10,662 bases of DNA from Chloroflexota bacterium. Its GTDB lineage: Bacteria; Chloroflexota; UBA4733. The stretch covers positions 1 to 10,662 of the forward strand of contig JANWJO010000141.1 of NCBI GenBank assembly GCA_025449435.1. Reading direction: 5' to 3'. The notes beneath the pieces are model-generated. The model searched no databases and was not told the DNA's origin. It saw only the letters and a list, made by a program, of their open reading frames with translations. Shown here in pieces: positions 1-6,517 of the stretch (position 1 is the first letter of the stretch; every line of letters starts with the position of its first letter). The translations under genes were made by a program, and so were the position numbers.

Positions 1-237
1 CAGATCATCAGCGACCTTGCCAACCGAATGGGTGGGCGCGTCTTCTACGGCAGCGCTGCCGCGGTGATGGAGGAGATCGCTACAGTCGTGCCGCAGTACG
101 CCGGCGTGACATATGGGCGGATCGGCGCCAAGGGCATTCAGTGGCCAGTACCGTCACGGCAGAGCCCCGGGACCGCATTCATGTACGTCGACCCACAACC
201 CGAAGCGGCGCCTCAGCCTGCGCCGGCTGCAAGCTAA
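1..237 (+). CDS. nuoG: NADH-quinone oxidoreductase subunit G, C-terminal end (5' truncated by window)
   Basis: Only the last 78 residues are in the window; the frame is open from base 1 to the TAA at 235-237. NuoG is the large iron-sulfur subunit of the peripheral arm of complex I and descends from molybdopterin oxidoreductases of the formate dehydrogenase type. The visible part resembles the region of those proteins just before the molybdopterin-dinucleotide-binding domain: ISDLANRMGG, VMEEIATVVPQYAGVTYGRI, then GIQWP and GTAFMY. The protein then stops after a short Pro/Ala-rich tail (PEAAPQPAPAAS). The assignment rests on this resemblance and on nuoH starting 9 bp downstream with nuoI-N following in canonical order. 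Another molybdopterin-family subunit placed at the nuoG position is the only realistic alternative. Confidence 0.85.
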   Translation, partial: QIISDLANRMGGRVFYGSAAAVMEEIATVVPQYAGVTYGRIGAKGIQWPVPSRQSPGTAFMYVDPQPEAAPQPAPAAS

Positions 238-241
238 GGAG
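235..241 (+). promoter_or_regulatory. Ribosome-binding site of nuoH overlapping the nuoG stop codon
   Basis: TAAGGAG sits 5 nt before GTG 247. Its first three bases are the nuoG stop codon, so terminating ribosomes sit on the nuoH Shine-Dalgarno sequence. This supports the GTG start and tight coupling of the two subunits. Confidence 0.75.
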
Positions 242-246
242 ACCGC

Positions 247-1341
247 GTGGACCCAAACGCTGTGGTTGCACTGCTGCCTTCCGATCTGCCGCTGGCAGCG
301 GTGCTGGGTGCTACCTCGATCGACCTGTTCGTGCTGATTGAGGCCATTATATTCGCCGCGCTCCTGGCCTTCGTGCTCGTCACCGGCTTCGCCTACTCCA
401 CGCTGCTGGAACGCAAACTGATCGGCCGCATGCAGGTACGCTATGGCCCCAACCGCGTCGGGCCGTTTGGCCTCTTACAGCCGGCAGCCGATGGCGTCAA
501 ACTGTTCTTTAAGGAAGACATTGTTCCCGGCACTGTGGACCGGTCGATGTACTTTCTGGCCCCGGTCATCATGGTGTGTACCGCGCTACTGGCCTTTGCG
601 GTGATCCCCATCGGGCCACGCATCACCATTGGTGGGCGTTCCGAGTCGCTGGCCCTGATCGATGTCAACGTCGGCATTCTGTTCACGCTAGCGGTGACCT
701 CGATCACCGTGTACGGAGTGGTGCTCGCGGGTTGGGCGTCCAACAATAAGTATTCGCTGCTGGGCGGTATCCGCTCGGCCGCCCAGATGATCAGCTATGA
801 GCTGGCCATTGGGCTGGGGCTCGTGGGCGTCATGCTGGTCACCGGCTCGCTGAACATGCAAGACATCGTGGGCCAGCAGGACAAGATCTGGACCATCAAT
901 GCTATTCGCACGCCCATCGGGTTTGTGGTGTACCTGCTGGCTGGAATCGCTGAAACCAACCGAGCGCCGTTCGACCTTGCGGAAGCCGAAGGCGAGCTTG
1001 GCGCTGGCTATCACACGGAATACGCGGGGATGCGCTTCGGCATGTTCTTTCTGGCCGAGTACGTCAACATGATCACGGTGTCGGCCATCGCCACGACCTT
1101 CTTCTTGGGCGGCTGGCAAGGACCCTGGGTGAGCACGCTCCCGCTGCTCGGCGTAGTGTGGTTCATCTTGAAAGTGTTTCTGGGCATGTGCGGCTATATG
1201 TGGCTGCGCGCCACGCTGCCTCGCATGCGGTACGACCGGCTCATGCGGCTGGGCTGGCTGGTAATGCTGCCGGCTGGCATCATCAACGTCCTGTGGGCGT
1301 CGTTCTTCTACGCCTTGTGGCAGTCGCTTGGATTGGTATAA
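247..1341 (+). CDS. nuoH: NADH-quinone oxidoreductase subunit H (NuoH/ND1)
   Basis: This 364-residue membrane protein, of normal length with about eight hydrophobic helices, forms the heel of the complex I membrane arm and most of the quinone-binding chamber. Family signatures are clear: ERKLIGRMQVRYGPNRVGP near residues 57-75, QPAADGVKLFFKED just after, and the charged loop ETNRAPFD...EAEGELGAGYHTEY at about 236-259 that contributes the conserved acidic residues (E246, E248, E250) near the quinone site. That loop departs from the usual DLPEAESELVAGYHTEYSG at several positions (A245, G249, G252, A260). The start is GTG at 247. A TAAGGAG sequence at 235-241 overlaps the nuoG stop and lies 5 nt upstream, so nuoG and nuoH are probably translationally coupled. 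Confidence 0.97.
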   Translation: MDPNAVVALLPSDLPLAAVLGATSIDLFVLIEAIIFAALLAFVLVTGFAYSTLLERKLIGRMQVRYGPNRVGPFGLLQPAADGVKLFFKEDIVPGTVDRSMYFLAPVIMVCTALLAFAVIPIGPRITIGGRSESLALIDVNVGILFTLAVTSITVYGVVLAGWASNNKYSLLGGIRSAAQMISYELAIGLGLVGVMLVTGSLNMQDIVGQQDKIWTINAIRTPIGFVVYLLAGIAETNRAPFDLAEAEGELGAGYHTEYAGMRFGMFFLAEYVNMITVSAIATTFFLGGWQGPWVSTLPLLGVVWFILKVFLGMCGYMWLRATLPRMRYDRLMRLGWLVMLPAGIINVLWASFFYALWQSLGLV

Positions 1342-1463
1342 GCCCACGGCGCGCGAATGGGATATTTGGGGGATGGGCGCTTTAGCGCTCCGCGAGTTCC
1401 CGCCAGTGCATAGCGCTGGCCAGCGTTCGGGCGCACGCCCCGTACGCCTAGAAAGGCAGTGTC
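1342..1463 (+). other. nuoH-nuoI spacer with three short inverted repeats
   Basis: This 122-bp non-coding gap is long for a nuo operon. It holds three dyads: GCGCT-TT-AGCGC at 1377-1388, a perfect 12-bp palindrome CGCTGGCCAGCG at 1414-1425, and GGGCG-CA-CGCCC at 1429-1440. As RNA each can form only a short stem. None is followed by a T-run, so an intrinsic terminator is unlikely. I see no convincing small gene. Messenger processing, stabilisation or a protein-binding site is possible but unproven. Confidence 0.5.
1414..1425. repeat. 12-bp perfect palindrome upstream of nuoI
   Basis: CGCTGGCCAGCG reads identically on both strands and lies 38 bp before the nuoI start. The flanking bases A1412/T1427 extend the pairing, with a G-T wobble at 1413/1426. 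Function is unknown; a dyad operator or hairpin is possible, and chance in GC-rich DNA is not excluded. Confidence 0.35.
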
Positions 1464-2015
1464 ATGGCCCAAGGTGAATCGGGGCTAAAAGCCGTCTTCG
1501 ACGACATCCGGGCGTTCGCCAAGGGCTTCCGGGTGACCTTCGGCGAAATGCTCACCAAGCCCGTCACAGTGCAATATCCCGAGCAACGCATCCCTATGGC
1601 TAGGCGCTTTCGTGGCTTACATAAACTGCTGCGCTATCCCGACGGCATGGAGAAGTGCATCGGCTGCTCGCTGTGTGCAGCGGCATGTCCGGCGAAGGCC
1701 ATCCGCGTCGTAGCCGCGGAGAACACCGATGGCGCGCGTTTCTCCCCTGGTGAGCGCTACGCTGCCATCTACGAGATCAACATGATTCGCTGCATTTTCT
1801 GCGGCTACTGTGAGGAAGCTTGCCCCACTGGCGCCATCGTGCTCGGCCAGCAATACGAGATCGCCGATTATCACCGCTCCGACTTCATCTACGGCAAGGA
1901 TCGCCTGCTTGTGCCGTTCCCTGCCAAGCCAATCGAAGCGGATGCCATTTTGCAGCTCGGCCAGACGGCTCACGAAGCCAATGCGCCCACCATGGCGGCA
2001 GGTGCGGCCAAATGA
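1464..2015 (+). CDS. nuoI: NADH-quinone oxidoreductase subunit I (2x[4Fe-4S] ferredoxin-like)
   Basis: This 183-residue peripheral-arm subunit carries the N6a and N6b tetranuclear clusters, which relay electrons towards the terminal cluster N2 and quinone. Two complete ferredoxin motifs are visible: [12 protein letters not shown] at residues 65-76 and [12 protein letters not shown] at 110-121, each with all four cysteines and the proline. The N-terminal [23 protein letters not shown] is the usual NuoI lead-in that contacts NuoH, and [10 protein letters not shown] precedes the first cluster. The ATG at 1464 follows a weak AAGG at 1453-1456. The final codons overlap the nuoJ start in an ATGA arrangement, indicating translational coupling downstream. 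The tail after about residue 165 is Ala-rich and not conserved-looking. Confidence 0.97.
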   Translation: MAQGESGLKAVFDDIRAFAKGFRVTFGEMLTKPVTVQYPEQRIPMARRFRGLHKLLRYPDGMEKCIGCSLCAAACPAKAIRVVAAENTDGARFSPGERYAAIYEINMIRCIFCGYCEEACPTGAIVLGQQYEIADYHRSDFIYGKDRLLVPFPAKPIEADAILQLGQTAHEANAPTMAAGAAK

Positions 2016-2533
2016 GCGACGTCCTATTCTGGATCTTCGGCGTACTGGCCGTGGTGGCGGGCATTGGCGTCATCACCTTGCGCTCCTCCGTCCACTCCGC
2101 CGTCGCGCTCACCGGCAACCTGGTGTGCCTCGCCATTCTGTACCTGTTGCTGGGTGCAGAGTTTGTCGGTGTAGTGCAAGTGATCGTGTACGCCGGCGCC
2201 ATCATGGTGCTGTTCTTGTTCGTGGTCACGTTGCTCAGCCCTGGCCGGGAGGAAGTAGACGACCGCCTTCCGGGTCAGCGCTGGATCGCCGCGGCGCTGG
2301 CGGTCGTGCTGCTAGTCGAAGCCGTCATCTTGCTTACGTCGAACATGTTGCCCCCGGAAAAGGATTACACCGCCGCGTCAGGCTGCACCACCTCGCCCTG
2401 TATCGGCAACACCCAGCTGATCGGCCAGAGCATCTTTACCAGCACCTACCTGTGGCCCTTCGAAGTGACCACCGTTGTGCTCCTGGTCGCCGTGGTAGGC
2501 GCCATCGTACTCACCAAGCGGAGGGCAGCGTGA
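2012..2533 (+). CDS. nuoJ: NADH-quinone oxidoreductase subunit J (NuoJ/ND6)
   Basis: This 173-residue membrane subunit has about five hydrophobic helices and sits next to NuoH, NuoA and NuoK at the start of the proton-translocation path. The signature [21 protein letters not shown] lies at about residues 53-73; this is the helix that in solved structures carries the pi-bulge and rotates. [22 protein letters not shown] forms the last helix. The start is ATG 2012, whose bases overlap the nuoI TGA (ATGA). The frame is open further upstream inside nuoI, but those codons are the nuoI gene in another frame. The loop before the last helix has a CX4C pair (C125, C130), which I do not recall as usual in NuoJ. 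Confidence 0.95.
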   Translation: MSDVLFWIFGVLAVVAGIGVITLRSSVHSAVALTGNLVCLAILYLLLGAEFVGVVQVIVYAGAIMVLFLFVVTLLSPGREEVDDRLPGQRWIAAALAVVLLVEAVILLTSNMLPPEKDYTAASGCTTSPCIGNTQLIGQSIFTSTYLWPFEVTTVVLLVAVVGAIVLTKRRAA

Positions 2534-2835
2534 CCACCCCTATCTCGTTCTTCCTGGTGCTAAGCGCGATGCTGTTCACCACCGGCACAGCGGGTGTGCT
2601 GACGCGTAAGAATCCGCTCATCGTGTTCATGTCCATCGAACTGATGCTCAACGCTGTGAACCTGTCTTTCATCTCCTTCTCCCGCATGTGGGGAAGCGTC
2701 AATGGCCAGGTGATCGCCTTATTCGTGCTCGTGCTCGCCGCGGCTGAAGTGGTGGTCGGGTTAGCGATTATCGTGACGATCTTTCGCGTGCGTGACACAG
2801 TGGATGTGGACGACGTGCACTCCTTGCATGGGTAA
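2530..2835 (+). CDS. nuoK: NADH-quinone oxidoreductase subunit K (NuoK/ND4L)
   Basis: This 101-residue, three-helix subunit links NuoJ to the antiporter-like NuoN and is part of the proton path. The two intramembrane glutamates typical of the family are present: E37 in [13 protein letters not shown] and E73 in [13 protein letters not shown], equivalent to E36 and E72 of E. coli NuoK. Length matches the family's usual 100 or so. The GTG start at 2530 overlaps the nuoJ TGA (GTGA) and has GGAGGG at 2520-2525 four bases upstream. The frame extends upstream without a stop, but that stretch is nuoJ/nuoI read out of frame. Confidence 0.96.
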   Translation: MTTPISFFLVLSAMLFTTGTAGVLTRKNPLIVFMSIELMLNAVNLSFISFSRMWGSVNGQVIALFVLVLAAAEVVVGLAIIVTIFRVRDTVDVDDVHSLHG

Positions 2836-2964
2836 TGCGGCGAGCGGAGCGGCCAGCGCGTCACGGCGGCGATGGGTTGGTGAGGGTACCGGCGGCTGGT
2901 GCCGTGGATCGGCAAGGCTTCCCGCGCTGATCGGTCGATCAGTGGTGGGTGAGGGGATCGTGGG
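2836..2964 (+). other. nuoK-nuoL spacer with two hairpin-forming elements
   Basis: This 129-bp gap has no gene I can support; the only small reading frames are fewer than 20 codons. It contains GGTACC-GGCGGCT-GGTGCC at 2885-2903, which pairs over 6 bp including one G-U, and the dyad at 2927-2942. GAGGGG at 2951-2956 is the nuoL ribosome-binding site. There is no T-run, so read-through into nuoL is expected. Confidence 0.5.
2927..2942. repeat. 7-bp inverted repeat with 2-nt centre before nuoL
   Basis: CTGATCGGTCGATCAG is a perfect dyad (CTGATCG/CGATCAG) ending 22 bp before the nuoL ATG and 8 bp before its GAGGGG. It could be a protein-binding dyad or, as RNA, a 6-bp stem closed by a GGUC tetraloop that might modulate nuoL translation. 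The role is inferred only. Confidence 0.4.
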
Positions 2965-4914
2965 ATGGTAAGTCTGATCTGGCTGGTCGTGGTGTATCCA
3001 CTCGCCGGCGCGCTCATCAACACGCTGTTTGGCAAGTCCTTCAGTAAGCAGACCATCGGCACGATTGCTTGCGGCTCGGTCCTGCTGTCGTTTGTGACGG
3101 GCCTGTTCGCTTTCGCGTCGCTCAGCGGTTTTGCCCAGGCAGATCAGTTCCAGGTGATCTCGCTGTATCGCTGGATCGGCAGCGGTGACACCACCATCAA
3201 CATGTCATTTCTGGCCGACCCGCTCTCGATGGTGATGGTGCTCGTGGTCTCTGGCGTGAGTTTCCTCATCCATGTGTATTCCACAGGTTACATGTGGCAC
3301 CCGGCCTATACCGAGAACGAGCAACAGCAGCAGGGTGAGTTCCGGCGCTTCTTTGTGTACATGAATCTGTTCGTGGCCTCGATGCTCCTGCTCGTCACCG
3401 CCAGCAACTACTTGTTGCTGCTGGTGGGGTGGGAGGGCGTTGGCCTGTGCTCCTACTTGCTCATCTCGTTCGAGTTTCGCCGCAGATCGGCTATGGTGGC
3501 CGGTATCAAAGCGTTCGTGGTCAATGCCATTGGCGATGTTGCACTGCTCATCGGCATTGTGATCCTTTATACGCTCGCTAACTCGACTGAATATGGCGAC
3601 GTCTTTCCCAAGGCGGCCAGCTTGGGCACGACACCTAATACCTGGATTACCTTGCTGTTCCTGTTCGCCGCTACGGCCAAGTCCGCGCAGATCCCGTTGT
3701 ACACCTGGCTGCCCGACGCTATGGAAGGTCCGACGCCGGTTTCCGCGCTGATCCATGCCGCGACGATGGTAACGGCGGGCGTCTACCTGATGGCGCGGTC
3801 CTACCCATTGCTCCAGTTTGCCCCAACGACCGCGCTCATTGTGGCCATTATCGGGGTCGCCACCGCCTTCTTCGCCGCGACGATCGGCCTGGTCCAGCCC
3901 GACCTCAAGCGCGTGCTGGCCTACTCCACCATCAGCCAGCTCGGCTACATGTTCATAGGCATCGGTGTAGGCGGCTACGGTTCGTCGATCTTCCATCTCA
4001 TGACGCATGCTTTCTTCAAGGCGGCGCTGTTCCTGTGCGCAGGCAATGTCATCCATGCGCTGATCAATGAGCACACAGGTCTGGGCGAGCAGGATATGCG
4101 CAACATGGGCGGCCTCCGAGCCAAGTTGCCCAGTACCTATCTGGCGATGGTCATCGCCGGCTTGGCGTTGGCGGGCATGTTCCCTGTGAGTGGATTCTGG
4201 AGCAAAGACGCCATTCTGGGCGCTGCCCTCCAAAGCAATGTGCTGTTCTACCTCATTGGACTCCTCACCGCTGGTTTGACGGCCTTCTACACTTTCCGCC
4301 TTATATACCTGACCTTCCACGGCGCCTATCGTGGTCCGAAAGAGCTCTACGAGCACGCTCACGAGGCGCCGTCCAATATGGTGGTGCCTATCGGCATCCT
4401 AGCGGTGCTTGCGGCCATCGGTGGCCTCGTGCAGATACCCGGGCTGTGGACCTTATTTGACGACTACCTGGGCGGGACGTTTAATCGCTACCCTGCCGCA
4501 CAGCCGATTGCTGTTGAACAGGTGGGGACGTTCTGGACGTTGGCGCTGGTGGCCATTATCGTCGTGGGCATTGGCATCTTGATTGCATGGCGCTTTTACG
4601 GCACTCCGGCTGGCGAGGCCACGCCTAAGCGCCTCGCGACCCAGTTTGGCGGACTGTACAACGTGATACTCAACAAGTGGTACGTCGATGAAGGCTACGA
4701 TGCGGCGGTAGTGCGGCCAACGCTGGGGATCGCCGCCTTCTTCGCGACAGTGGTGGACCACCAGATCATCGATGGCGTGGTGATGGGTGTTGGCTCGGCC
4801 ATTGGCACAGTCGGCGAAGGGTTGCGCTCATTACAAACCGGTTTCGTCCGCCAATACATGTTGTCGATGCTCGTAGGCGTCGTGGTAATAGTGGCCTTCT
4901 TGCTGGCTCGCTAA
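2965..4914 (+). CDS. nuoL: NADH-quinone oxidoreductase subunit L (NuoL/ND5)
   Basis: This 649-residue subunit, of normal length, is the distal antiporter-like proton pump of complex I, with the long lateral helix at its C-terminal end. The core shows the full set of Mrp/ND5 signatures: GWEGVGLCSYLLI with E157, AKSAQIPLYTWLPDAMEGPTP with the central lysine K239, SALIHAATMVTAGVYLMAR, HLMTHAFFKAALFLCAG with K352, and SGFWSKDAIL with K414/D415. The C-terminal part includes the NKWYVDEGYD segment and a final anchoring helix (SMLVGVVVIVAFLLA). ATG 2965 follows GAGGGG at 2951-2956 with 8-nt spacing; a nearby GTG at 2960 is out of frame. All key charged residues I can place are intact. Confidence 0.98.
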   Translation: MVSLIWLVVVYPLAGALINTLFGKSFSKQTIGTIACGSVLLSFVTGLFAFASLSGFAQADQFQVISLYRWIGSGDTTINMSFLADPLSMVMVLVVSGVSFLIHVYSTGYMWHPAYTENEQQQQGEFRRFFVYMNLFVASMLLLVTASNYLLLLVGWEGVGLCSYLLISFEFRRRSAMVAGIKAFVVNAIGDVALLIGIVILYTLANSTEYGDVFPKAASLGTTPNTWITLLFLFAATAKSAQIPLYTWLPDAMEGPTPVSALIHAATMVTAGVYLMARSYPLLQFAPTTALIVAIIGVATAFFAATIGLVQPDLKRVLAYSTISQLGYMFIGIGVGGYGSSIFHLMTHAFFKAALFLCAGNVIHALINEHTGLGEQDMRNMGGLRAKLPSTYLAMVIAGLALAGMFPVSGFWSKDAILGAALQSNVLFYLIGLLTAGLTAFYTFRLIYLTFHGAYRGPKELYEHAHEAPSNMVVPIGILAVLAAIGGLVQIPGLWTLFDDYLGGTFNRYPAAQPIAVEQVGTFWTLALVAIIVVGIGILIAWRFYGTPAGEATPKRLATQFGGLYNVILNKWYVDEGYDAAVVRPTLGIAAFFATVVDHQIIDGVVMGVGSAIGTVGEGLRSLQTGFVRQYMLSMLVGVVVIVAFLLAR

Positions 4915-4962
4915 CGCAGCTCGGCGAGACTGCAACGAGGGAAGGGATTCGGTGAAGACGCG

Positions 4963-6504
4963 ATGCTCACGGCAATGATTCTGGTACCGCTGATCGGCGG
5001 TATCGTGGCACTCTTCGCCGGTCAGTCCAATGCTCGACAACCACAACGAATTGCCGGTGCAGCAGCACTGATTACCGTCGTACTGGCGGTCGTGGCGTAC
5101 TTCTCCTATGACCAGACCAGTTCGTCGCAGTTCCAGTTGGTCGATCAGGCCGACTGGATTCCCCAACTTGGTATTTCCTACCATGTTGGCGTGGATGCGC
5201 TCAGCTTGATGCTCGTGCTTATGACCGTCGTCGTCACGGCACTGGTGATCGTGCTGTCCGGACCCCCGCAGGACGACCGTGCCAACCAGTACTTCTTCTG
5301 GCTAATGGCCCTGGAGAGCGCCGTCATCGGTGTGTTCGTGTCTCTCGACCTGGTGCTGTTTTACGTGTTCTTTGAGGTCATGCTCGTGCCCATGTACTTC
5401 ATCATCGGTGGATGGGGCAGCGAGCGCGCCAAGGACGCGGCGGTAAAATTCTTCCTGTATACGTTAGTGGGCAGCTTGCTGATGCTGGCGGCGATCATCG
5501 TGGTGCGCGCTGCCGGGCAGTCCAACACGTTCGACCTGGTTACGCTCATGAAGTCGCCGATGTCGGCTGGCGATCAGGCGCTTCCATTCCTCACCTTTGC
5601 ACTGGCCTTCGCCATCAAGACGCCTATCTTCCCGTTCCACACCTGGTTGCCCGATGCCTACATCGAGGCGCCCACTGGCGGTTCCATCATGCTCGCAGCT
5701 GTGCTGAGCAAGGTTGGCGCCTATGGATTCCTGCGCTTTTGCTTGGGGTTGTTTCCGCAAGCAGCGCACGAGTTCTCGCCCTTAGTATCAATTCTGGCGG
5801 TGATCACCATTCTGTACGCCGCGTGGGCAGCCATCTGGCAGCGTGATCTCAAAGCGCTCATCTCCTATTCCAGCCTGGGGCACCTAGGCTTGATTGTGCT
5901 TGGGATCTTCGCGCTCAACGCCTCGGGCATCGAGGGCAGCACCTTCCAAATGGTGAACCACGGCATTACCACGACCGCCCTGTTCCTCATCGTGGCCGCC
6001 ATCGCTGCGCGTTGGGGCACGCGTGAGATCCCCAAACTGGCTGGTATGCAGGCGTTCACTCCAGCGCTCGCCGCGGTGCTATTGATCGCATTCCTGTCGT
6101 CGATGCCGCTGCCCGGGCTCAATGGCTTCCCGGGTGAGTTCTTGATCCTGCGCGGTGTGTTCGCCGGGCACACTACCTATGCCTACGGTATCTTGGGAGC
6201 CCTCGGCGTCATCTTAAGCGCCACGTACTTCATCTGGATGTATGCACGCATCATCTATACGGCTCCTGCTGAAGCAGTGCTCGCCACTGGCAACAAGGTC
6301 TCCGATATCACCCGGCACGAGTGGTACGCCTTTGTGCCCGCCATCGTGCTGATTTTCGCCTTGGGTGTGGTTCCCGGGCTTATCCTGAGTAAGACCGGCC
6401 CCTCTGCCGGGGCCATCAGCACTTACCTTGCCCAGCACACCGCTTCGGTGGCTCCCGCGGCACTTCCCGCGCTGTCGGCTACCATTGTCAGCGCCGGAAA
6501 GTAG
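4963..6504 (+). CDS. nuoM: NADH-quinone oxidoreductase subunit M (NuoM/ND4)
   Basis: This 513-residue antiporter-like subunit sits between NuoL and NuoN. The canonical charged residues are present: E138 in FYVFFEVMLVPMYF, K219 in AFAIKTPIFPFHTWLPDAYIEAPTGGS, K250 in LSKVGAYGFLRF, and E392 in the terminal channel motif NGFPGEFLIL. That last motif has proline where the family usually has valine. ATG 4963 is chosen because it gives the expected short N-terminus before helix 1 (MILVPLIGGIVALFAG); its ribosome-binding site is weak (GGTGA, 4951-4955). ATG 4975 is a possible alternative. The gene lies 48 bp after nuoL and 13 bp before nuoN. Confidence 0.97.
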   Translation: MLTAMILVPLIGGIVALFAGQSNARQPQRIAGAAALITVVLAVVAYFSYDQTSSSQFQLVDQADWIPQLGISYHVGVDALSLMLVLMTVVVTALVIVLSGPPQDDRANQYFFWLMALESAVIGVFVSLDLVLFYVFFEVMLVPMYFIIGGWGSERAKDAAVKFFLYTLVGSLLMLAAIIVVRAAGQSNTFDLVTLMKSPMSAGDQALPFLTFALAFAIKTPIFPFHTWLPDAYIEAPTGGSIMLAAVLSKVGAYGFLRFCLGLFPQAAHEFSPLVSILAVITILYAAWAAIWQRDLKALISYSSLGHLGLIVLGIFALNASGIEGSTFQMVNHGITTTALFLIVAAIAARWGTREIPKLAGMQAFTPALAAVLLIAFLSSMPLPGLNGFPGEFLILRGVFAGHTTYAYGILGALGVILSATYFIWMYARIIYTAPAEAVLATGNKVSDITRHEWYAFVPAIVLIFALGVVPGLILSKTGPSAGAISTYLAQHTASVAPAALPALSATIVSAGK

Positions 6505-6509
6505 AGAGG
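6504..6509 (+). promoter_or_regulatory. Ribosome-binding site that decides the nuoN GTG start
   Basis: GAGAGG begins at the last base of the nuoM stop and is 8 nt from GTG 6518. The upstream in-frame ATG 6428 has no such sequence and would create a long overlap with nuoM. Confidence 0.6.
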
Positions 6510-6517
6510 CTCGTTTC

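Noticed and set aside
688..1347. Minus-strand open frame of 219 codons opposite nuoH
   Set aside because: It is a shadow of nuoH: no recognisable domain, skewed composition, and no ribosome site that would justify it.
1820..2011. Upstream extension of nuoJ (and of nuoK from 1810) into nuoI
   Set aside because: The extra residues are nuoI read in another frame. The ATGA and GTGA overlaps and the family N-termini fix the starts at 2012 and 2530.
3205..4362. Long open frame (385 codons) on the minus strand opposite nuoL
   Set aside because: It lies wholly within nuoL, its product is a low-complexity, His/Gln/Arg/Glu-rich sequence with no domain, and GC-rich codon use readily leaves the antisense frame open.
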